Of a stretch of 10,153 nt of DNA, positions 1 through 4,758 are shown piece after piece. The stretch's first letter is position 1. Each line of letters opens with the position of its first letter. This DNA comes from Bacillota bacterium. Its GTDB lineage: Bacteria; Bacillota_C; Negativicutes; CTSoil-072. The stretch lies in the NCBI GenBank assembly GCA_017861495.1, contig JAGFXW010000063.1, positions 1 through 10,153 of the forward strand, given 5' to 3'. A program made the position numbers and the translations under genes. The notes below the pieces were generated by a model. That model saw only the letters and a list, made by a program, of their open reading frames with translations, searched no databases and was not told the origin of the DNA.

Positions 1-672
1 CAACTCGCCGTTCAGGAAGAACGCCGTGTCATCAGAAACCCGCGCAGCCTGCTGCATATTATGGGTAACCATGATGATGGTATAGTTGTTTTTCAGTTCT
101 GTAATTAATTCCTCAATCTTCATCGTGGAAATAGGATCCAGCGCAGAACAGGGTTCGTCCATCAGCAGCACTTCCGGTTCAACAGCCAGAAGCCGCGCAA
201 TACATAGCCGCTGCTGCTGCCCGCCGGACAGGCCCATGGCCGACTTATTCAACCGGTCTTTGACTTCATCCCATAACGCGGCGCCGGTTAAACTTTTTTC
301 GACAATTTCACTAAGCTGGGCTTTATTCGTTATGCCGTGAACGCGCGGTCCATAGGCCACATTATCAAATATCGACATGGGAAACGGGTTGGGGCGCTGG
401 AATACCATGCCGACCCGTTTGCGCAACATGACCACATCCGTATCCGGATGGTAGATATTCACCCCATCCAGCAATACTTCTCCTTCGATCTTCACGTTAT
501 CGATCAAATCATTCATGCGGTTAATCGTCCGCAGGCACGTCGATTTTCCGCAGCCCGAAGGCCCGATCAACGCCAATACGCTATTCGCGGGGACATTCAA
601 GGAAATTTTCTTGAGCGCCAGTGATTCCCCGTAATACAATTTCAACTTATTGATCTGAATTTTGTGTTCCAT
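1..672 (-). CDS. pstB: Phosphate ABC transporter ATP-binding protein PstB (3' end cut by window edge)
   Basis: ATPase subunit of the high-affinity PstSCAB phosphate importer, acting on the cytoplasmic face of the inner membrane. The 224 codons present start at an ATG at 672, seven bases after an AGGAGG (679-684). Visible motifs are Walker [10 protein letters not shown] (residues 37-45), the Q-loop region [15 protein letters not shown], the ABC signature LSGGQQQR, Walker B VLLMDEP with the D-loop SALDPIST, and the switch histidine in MVTHNMQQA. The LSGGQQQR and CSALDPIST stretches are typical of PstB within the ABC superfamily. PstB proteins are usually about 250 residues, so some 25-30 C-terminal residues lie off the left edge. 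The gene appears to be first in its transcription unit, with its own Pho-box promoter. pstS, pstC and pstA are not upstream of it here; what follows it (phoU would be usual) is outside the window. Confidence 0.97.
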   Translation of the reverse strand, partial: MEHKIQINKLKLYYGESLALKKISLNVPANSVLALIGPSGCGKSTCLRTINRMNDLIDNVKIEGEVLLDGVNIYHPDTDVVMLRKRVGMVFQRPNPFPMSIFDNVAYGPRVHGITNKAQLSEIVEKSLTGAALWDEVKDRLNKSAMGLSGGQQQRLCIARLLAVEPEVLLMDEPCSALDPISTMKIEELITELKNNYTIIMVTHNMQQAARVSDDTAFFLNGEL

Positions 673-704
673 GAAAAACCTCCTGCCAGCTTTGATATGA
701 ATAT

Positions 705-732
705 ATCATACCCAATGGAATGTTATTGTTAA
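705..732 (-). promoter_or_regulatory. Putative sigma-A promoter of pstB
   Basis: On the minus strand TTAACA (727-732) serves as a -35 box. It is followed after 16 bp by TATGAT (705-710) as a -10 box, giving a start point near 698 and a short leader of about 25 bases before the pstB ATG. The -35 hexamer is also the most pstB-proximal repeat of the Pho-box array, the usual arrangement for PhoP-activated promoters in Firmicutes. This is a reading of the sequence; no transcript data are available. Confidence 0.65.
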
Positions 733-766
733 GTTCTTGTTAATTCTATGTTAAATGTTATCTTAA
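727..766 (-). promoter_or_regulatory. PhoP-type Pho box array (TTAACA direct repeats, 11-bp period)
   Basis: Three perfect TTAACA hexamers on the minus strand lie at 749-754, 738-743 and 727-732, each separated by exactly 5 bp. A fourth, imperfect copy, TTAAGA at 761-766, is spaced 6 bp away. TTAACA-like repeats on an 11-bp period are the known binding pattern of Bacillus-type PhoP, where four repeats bind two dimers. The array points toward pstB and sits in the shared gap with the divergent phoA, so it may serve both. A PhoP-family regulator gene lies 1.7 kb away (2409-3101). Binding is inferred, not shown. Confidence 0.8.
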
Positions 767-810
767 CCGAAATAACTATATTTTTGCTGGTGCTGTTGTC
801 ATAGGATGCG

Positions 811-837
811 ATAAAATAAAAAAAACGGCTTACGCCG
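811..837 (-). terminator. Possible short intrinsic terminator, minus strand
   Basis: Read on the minus strand, CGGC-GTAA-GCCG (826-837) forms a 4-bp GC stem closed by a GNRA-type tetraloop. It is followed directly by eight T (818-825) and then TATTTTAT. The stem is short, so efficiency is uncertain. It lies between the phoA start and the pstB promoter. It would therefore stop minus-strand transcripts arriving across phoA, for example read-through from the response regulator gene. On the plus strand the same hairpin lies in the presumed phoA leader without a T tract after it. Confidence 0.4.
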
Positions 838-918
838 AGTTGCAACTTCGATAATGGAAATTACTGATTACATTCATGTCGATTTAACAAAATTTATTTT
901 TTTCCGGAGGGATCGCTC

Positions 919-2397
919 ATGCTTAAACAGCCAAAATGGCTTAACAGGCCGGTCGCGGTAATCGTATTCATTGGCGTATTGTTGGTCTCCATAGTATCAC
1001 AGCCGCAATTCGTCTATGCAACTGCTGACGGTGGTTATGGCCAGAAAGCCAAATATGTCTTTCTTTTCATTGGTGACGGGATGGCCATGCCGCAAATCCG
1101 CGCTGCCGAACTATTTAAAAAGGGAACAACAAATACCAATGCCCTGCAGCATGGAAATTTAGCGTTAACATCCTTACCGTATCAAGGAACGCAAACCTCC
1201 CACTCAGCCAATGCATCGATAACCGACTCCGCAGCAGCCGGCACCGCCTTGGCAACAGGCCACAAAACAAATAATGGGGTTCTGGGCATGGATCCAACGA
1301 AAACCATGAACTACACGTCGATGGCAGAATTGGCAAAAGCAAACGGGATGAAAGTCGGCATCATTTCCAGTGTTTCCCTGGACAGCGCTACTCCGGCTTC
1401 CTTTTACGCCCATGAACCGACCCGCAAAAATTATTATGAAATCGCTGCTACAATGGTCCACACCAACTTTGATTATTTTGCCGGCGGCGGCTTATTAGCG
1501 CCTGCCGGCCCAAAAGAAGACCGTGAAAACATACTGGAACTAGCCCGCCAAAATGGCTTCCAAATCAGCCATTCGAACGAAGAAATTTTAAATTTACAGC
1601 CAAACGGCCAAAAAATTATCGCGATTTGCCCAAATTTAACTGCCGGGGCGACGATGGTTTACGAAATCGACCGTACGGATCAACTTTCACTGCAAGACCT
1701 TACCCGCAAAGGTATTGAAATGCTGAACAACCCTAATGGTTTTTTTCTGATGGTCGAAGGCGGAAAAATTGACTGGGCCTGTCATGCCAATGACGCCGGA
1801 ACAGCCATCCATGATGTCCTGGCATTTGACAATGCGATCGCGGAAGCTCTCAGTTTCTATGCAAATCACCCAAATGAAACGCTCATCGTCATAACCGGCG
1901 ACCATGAAACCGGCGGCATGGCCATTGATGGTTCTGCTGCCAGTCCGGAAGCAAACTTTATGGTTCTCCAATACCAACTGGTATCGTTTGAAGAATTTGA
2001 TAAAGAAATTCAAGTTTACCGGCAGAATGTCGATCCGGAATACGCCAGTTTAAACGACTGGATACCTTTCCTAACTAATCAGATCGGCTTGACGGATTTG
2101 ACCGATTACGATAAAAATCGTCTGGAAGCGGCTCTTGCAGCCAGCATGGTCGATCCGAAAAAACGCAGCAAAGACGAAAACAATAAATTACAGTATGGTC
2201 CTTACGAACCATTTTCTATTACTGCCAGCCATATTTTCAATCAAAAAGCCGGCATCAGTTGGACAACGTACGGACATACCTCCGCTGCTGTGCCGGTATT
2301 TGCCCAAGGCGTAGGCGGAGCTTCTTTTCAAGGGACCTATGATAACACCGATATTGCAAAAAAAGTAATGAATACCATGGATGTAGCGGGCAAGTAA
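919..2397 (+). CDS. phoA: Secreted alkaline phosphatase (PhoA family)
   Basis: Metal-dependent phosphomonoesterase, expected to release phosphate from organic esters outside the inner membrane for uptake by Pst. The start ATG follows CCGGAGGG (904-911). Residues 1-34 form a signal peptide with a hydrophobic core at about 12-27 and a likely cut after VYA (34/35). The active site is complete by comparison with E. coli PhoA: D53 in GDGM, nucleophile S104 in ITDSAAAGTA, T158 in DSATP, E280, D285 and H289 in EGGKIDWACH, D328-H329 in TGDHETGG, and H453 in YGHTS. Two positions differ from E. coli: S156 stands where it has D153, and W286 where it has K328. Trp at the latter position is known in other alkaline phosphatases. 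At 492 residues the length fits the family. It diverges from pstB across a Pho box and converges on the PhoP-type regulator gene, so phosphate control is likely. Confidence 0.95.
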   Translation: MLKQPKWLNRPVAVIVFIGVLLVSIVSQPQFVYATADGGYGQKAKYVFLFIGDGMAMPQIRAAELFKKGTTNTNALQHGNLALTSLPYQGTQTSHSANASITDSAAAGTALATGHKTNNGVLGMDPTKTMNYTSMAELAKANGMKVGIISSVSLDSATPASFYAHEPTRKNYYEIAATMVHTNFDYFAGGGLLAPAGPKEDRENILELARQNGFQISHSNEEILNLQPNGQKIIAICPNLTAGATMVYEIDRTDQLSLQDLTRKGIEMLNNPNGFFLMVEGGKIDWACHANDAGTAIHDVLAFDNAIAEALSFYANHPNETLIVITGDHETGGMAIDGSAASPEANFMVLQYQLVSFEEFDKEIQVYRQNVDPEYASLNDWIPFLTNQIGLTDLTDYDKNRLEAALAASMVDPKKRSKDENNKLQYGPYEPFSITASHIFNQKAGISWTTYGHTSAAVPVFAQGVGGASFQGTYDNTDIAKKVMNTMDVAGK

Positions 2398-2408
2398 TGC
2401 AGCAATTG

Positions 2409-3101
2409 TTACGGGCTGTGAAATTTATAGCCTACCCCTCTTACCGTTTCGATAGACTCAGCCATTTCCGGCACTGCGGACAATTTCATCCGCAAATGCC
2501 TTACATGGACATCTACCGTCCGGGTATCCCCGTAATATTCATAGCCCCATACTTTATCCAGCAATTCTTCGCGCGTATAGGCCTTATCGATATTGGATAC
2601 CAACAGTTTTAATAATTCATATTCTTTTGGGGTCAATTCCAGCTTCTCCTGATCCAGATACACTTCATAACTGTTTAAATTAAAATTCAGCCGGCCGGCA
2701 ATTAACTGCCCCCCGGCAGGCGGCTCTTTCTGAACGCGCCGTAATACCGCTTTGATGCGCGCCATGAGTTCCCTGGGGCTAAACGGCTTCGTAAGATAAT
2801 CGTCCGCACCCATTTCCAGCCCAAGAATTTTATCGATTTCCTCTTCTTTGGCAGTCAGCATAACGATCGCAATCCCAGATGTTTCCCGCTGGCTTTTTAA
2901 AACTCGGCATACTTCCAGTCCATCTTTTTCCGGCAGCATGAGATCAAGGACCATCAGATCAGGATGTTCCTTTCTGGCTAGATCCAGGGCGGAAATTCCA
3001 TCTGCAGCTTCAAGCACCATATAGCCTTCTTTTTCCAAATTAAACCGAACCAAACTGCGAATATTCGCCTCGTCATCGACTATTACTATTTTTCCCGCCA
3101 T
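2409..3101 (-). CDS. phoP: PhoP/PhoB-type response regulator (OmpR family)
   Basis: DNA-binding response regulator of 230 residues. The receiver domain (about 1-120) has the acidic pair D9-D10, phospho-acceptor D53 in MVLDLMLPEKDG, T83 and K105 in LTKPFSP. The C-terminal winged helix (about 130-230) has the OmpR/PhoB pattern LTPKEYELL, then TREELLDKVWGY, TRTVDVHVRHLRMKL and ETVRGVGYKF. The start ATG is preceded by GAGGAGG with good spacing. Sequence type plus its position beside phoA, pstB and a Pho-box array make phosphate-starvation control (PhoP of Bacillus, PhoB of Proteobacteria) the best call. No PhoR kinase gene adjoins it: the upstream gene on this strand is an unrelated RMD1-family protein and downstream is convergent phoA, so the partner kinase must be encoded elsewhere. 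A related OmpR-family specificity cannot be fully excluded from sequence alone. Confidence 0.88.
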   Translation of the reverse strand: MAGKIVIVDDEANIRSLVRFNLEKEGYMVLEAADGISALDLARKEHPDLMVLDLMLPEKDGLEVCRVLKSQRETSGIAIVMLTAKEEEIDKILGLEMGADDYLTKPFSPRELMARIKAVLRRVQKEPPAGGQLIAGRLNFNLNSYEVYLDQEKLELTPKEYELLKLLVSNIDKAYTREELLDKVWGYEYYGDTRTVDVHVRHLRMKLSAVPEMAESIETVRGVGYKFHSP

Positions 3102-3230
3102 ATTGACCTCCTCAGACCTTCTGTTGCATACTCATTTCTTATTTTTGGGGATAATCTGCAAATAGATGCCATATTACGGTCCGCCTATTCACTTGGATTG
3201 TGGTTATTATGAGGCACCCATTCCATAAAG

Positions 3231-4049
3231 TTAGTGAAAAAACATCTGGTACAGCGATAAGATAATTTCAATCACGATGAGGATGATGATTGCCCATTCA
3301 AGCCGTGTGCCCCGTCTTGCATGTACCAGATCGGAAAACGATTCCGTGATATCCATGAGGGTTTCTGTCTTATGCCTAATTTTTTCATAACGGTCTTTGA
3401 GTTCAAATAAAAGCGACAGTCGATCGTATAAGGTTGCCGCTTCTTCATTTGTCCATGTAATGTCGGGGTTGTCCAGAAGCATGATATAGGAAATTGTGTT
3501 CAGCTTGAAGCTAATTATTTTTGCCATCATCTTTGCCAATTCTTCATCAGATACGCCCAATTCGCCGCGGTTCAGGTCATTGACGACATTTTCAATCCGA
3601 TCCAATAAAGCATCCACTTCGATTTCATTCTTTTCTAAAGAAACCGATTTGGCTAACACGGTAGAAACAATTTCCAACTGATAATCATTTTTGACGTCCG
3701 CAATCATATAATCATTGTTCACGGCGGGCAGCTGTCCGGCATCGATTTCCAACCTGTAATCATCCGCGTAAGTAAACACGTCACTATCACTAATTTGCGG
3801 CTCCAGTTTTTTCATGTATTGCACAACATCCATAATTTCATGATGTTGAAAATTAATGAGCACCATACTGCCAAAATGGAATACATACACCAATTTATTA
3901 TTGGCATCATTAACAATGCCTTTTAAATTGTCAGTTTGCAGCAACAAAAAATCTTCCCAGCGAAACTTGCGGACAATGCCGAAATGTTCGCCAATTTTAT
4001 TGAGGTTCAATTCTTTGCACACAGAAATTGCTTTAAACTCAGCATACAT
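3231..4049 (-). CDS. RMD1/YagE (DUF155) family protein with C-terminal membrane anchor
   Basis: A 272-residue protein of the RMD1/YagE family (DUF155, Pfam PF02582), recognised from its pattern. It has VYVFHFGSMVLINF (about 54-67) followed by a conserved acidic residue, and the central ALAKS-like VLAKSVSLEKNEIEVD (131-146). It also has a DNPDITWTNEEAATLYDRL segment, a long helical region (about 205-245), then TRLEWAIIILIVIEIILSLY, the typical RLEW plus single C-terminal membrane helix (252-271). The bulk should face the cytoplasm. Eukaryotic relatives (yeast Rmd1, Rmd8, Mrx10) are linked to meiotic division and mitochondrial membranes; the bacterial role is unknown. The start ATG lies 7 bases after GGAGGG. 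It is 129 bp upstream of the PhoP-type gene on the same strand with no terminator visible between, so read-through is possible but a functional link is unproven. Confidence 0.88.
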   Translation of the reverse strand: MYAEFKAISVCKELNLNKIGEHFGIVRKFRWEDFLLLQTDNLKGIVNDANNKLVYVFHFGSMVLINFQHHEIMDVVQYMKKLEPQISDSDVFTYADDYRLEIDAGQLPAVNNDYMIADVKNDYQLEIVSTVLAKSVSLEKNEIEVDALLDRIENVVNDLNRGELGVSDEELAKMMAKIISFKLNTISYIMLLDNPDITWTNEEAATLYDRLSLLFELKDRYEKIRHKTETLMDITESFSDLVHARRGTRLEWAIIILIVIEIILSLYQMFFH

Positions 4050-4280
4050 GCCATGTCCCTCCGTCCATTATTGCTATAATCTGCATAATAAACAATAATA
4101 CCCGTTGATAACAGCATACCATATTAATTCCTGCTGTTGTAATTACCAATAAATTTCTTTTTCTAGCAAACGCCATTATATTTCGAAAAGTAAATTATGG
4201 AATTTTGCAGGAATTCAGAATATTTGGGAGAATACAAACGATAAAAACTAGATAGTGATTGCTAAAAAGGGGGGTAACTA
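4050..4280. other. Divergent intergenic region (RMD1-family gene / ParA-OmpA unit)
   Basis: AT-rich 231-bp gap between divergent genes. On the plus side it carries a sigma-H-like promoter (4207-4233) and a purine-rich ribosome binding site, AAAAGGGGGG, ending about 8 bases before the ATG at 4281. On the minus side only weak candidates are visible, such as TTGTTT and AATAAT 17 bp apart just before the GGAGGG of the RMD1-family gene. No other structure was recognised. Confidence 0.6.
4207..4233 (+). promoter_or_regulatory. Putative sigma-H (Spo0H) promoter
   Basis: GCAGGAATT (4207-4215) and GGAGAAT (4227-4233), separated by 11 bp, match every defined position of the Bacillus sigma-H consensus (RnAGGAwWW, 11-12 bp, RnnGAAT). 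Transcription would start near 4240, about 40 bases before the ATG at 4281. An alternative sigma-A reading exists on the same bases (TTGCAG, 17 bp, GAGAAT), but its -10 is poor. Sigma-H drives genes at the onset of stationary phase and sporulation, which would place the downstream two-gene unit in that programme. This is inference from sequence only. Confidence 0.55.
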
Positions 4281-4709
4281 ATGGCGGATTATGATTTTAA
4301 AACAGCGGCAGCCAAATTGCTGGCTCAACATTCCCTCACAGCAGAAAAACCTGTCCCAAAGCCTTTAGTCAACCAAAAAGATCCAGTTGTGCCGCCACCT
4401 GGCATAAGGCCAATTCACAAAGTGCAACCGGAACTGCAGCAAAACCGTCCGGAAACTGAGCAGGAACCTGTTGTCGAACCAATATGGGATGACCCGGTGG
4501 AAAAGGCGACAACAGATTTTTCCTATACCGATAAACCAAAACTTTCGCAAAACAAACTGAAAGTCTTCGTTATGGTCGGCCTCATTGTATTTTTTAGTGC
4601 AATCATGGTATTCCTCGTGCCACCCACCAGACTCGGCATTTTGGGAAATATCTTGTTAGGGGTTCTGGCGGGAGGCGGCTTCGGGTACATTATTAACCGG
4701 GAATTATAG
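4281..4709 (+). CDS. Small membrane protein sharing modules with the ParA-OmpA fusion (function unknown)
   Basis: I do not recognise a named family. The 142 residues comprise an N-terminal motif (DFKTAAAKLLAQHSLTAEK, 5-23), a Pro/Glu/Gln-rich spacer (24-85), KLSQ (87-90), and a first membrane helix (about 95-113). A short PPTRLG turn then leads to a second hydrophobic, Gly-rich stretch (about 118-137) ending at INREL. The N-terminus is probably cytoplasmic, since basic residues (NKLK) precede helix one, and the C-terminus would return to the cytoplasm. The motif, the KLSQ and the first helix all recur in the middle of the downstream ParA-OmpA protein (see 4759-6552), so this looks like that protein's membrane-anchor module without the ATPase and OmpA ends. 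It is the first gene of the unit, 49 bp ahead of the fusion gene. A role as partner or modulator of the fusion is inference. Confidence 0.85.
   Translation: MADYDFKTAAAKLLAQHSLTAEKPVPKPLVNQKDPVVPPPGIRPIHKVQPELQQNRPETEQEPVVEPIWDDPVEKATTDFSYTDKPKLSQNKLKVFVMVGLIVFFSAIMVFLVPPTRLGILGNILLGVLAGGGFGYIINREL
4293..4349 (+). repeat. Copy 1 of duplicated 19-residue motif
   Basis: Encodes residues 5-23 of the small membrane protein. It aligns without gaps to residues 241-259 of the ParA-OmpA protein with 11 of 19 identical residues, pattern D[FY]KTAxAxxLAxHSxxAE. At DNA level the copies have diverged at many synonymous sites, so the duplication is not recent or the copies are under protein-level selection. 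Confidence 0.8.
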
Positions 4710-4730
4710 GCGTTGCTTGTAATATTACGA

Positions 4731-4758
4731 AAGGAGGGCTTGTAAAAGCCGGATCATT
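4731..4758 (+). promoter_or_regulatory. Ribosome binding site with unusually long spacer and small hairpin
   Basis: AAGGAGGG (4731-4738) is the only strong Shine-Dalgarno before the ATG at 4759, but it ends 20 bases upstream, well beyond the usual 5-9. No in-frame ATG, GTG or TTG lies nearer. Within the spacer GGCT (4737-4740) and AGCC (4747-4750) can pair around a 6-base loop. This would leave about eight unpaired bases before the ATG and so restore normal effective spacing. The conserved N-terminal ParA sequence (MITICFVNQKGGVGKT) fixes the start at 4759. Confidence 0.5.

Noticed and set aside
838..847. AGTTGCAACT palindrome upstream of phoA as an operator
   Set aside because: A single perfect 10-bp palindrome matches no site I recognise and may simply be chance next to the hairpin.
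884..889. Single TTAACA just upstream of phoA as a further Pho box
   Set aside because: It is one isolated hexamer in AT-rich sequence without an 11-bp neighbour, so it is not distinguishable from chance.
1115..2013. Open frames antisense to phoA
   Set aside because: Composition and lack of any recognisable motif fit shadow frames of a well-supported gene, and no ribosome binding sites precede them.
4753..4758. ATC or ATT just before the ATG as a rare start for the ParA-OmpA gene, closer to the Shine-Dalgarno
   Set aside because: The gain in spacing is small, such starts are very rare, and ParA proteins begin just before the first beta strand exactly as with the ATG at 4759.
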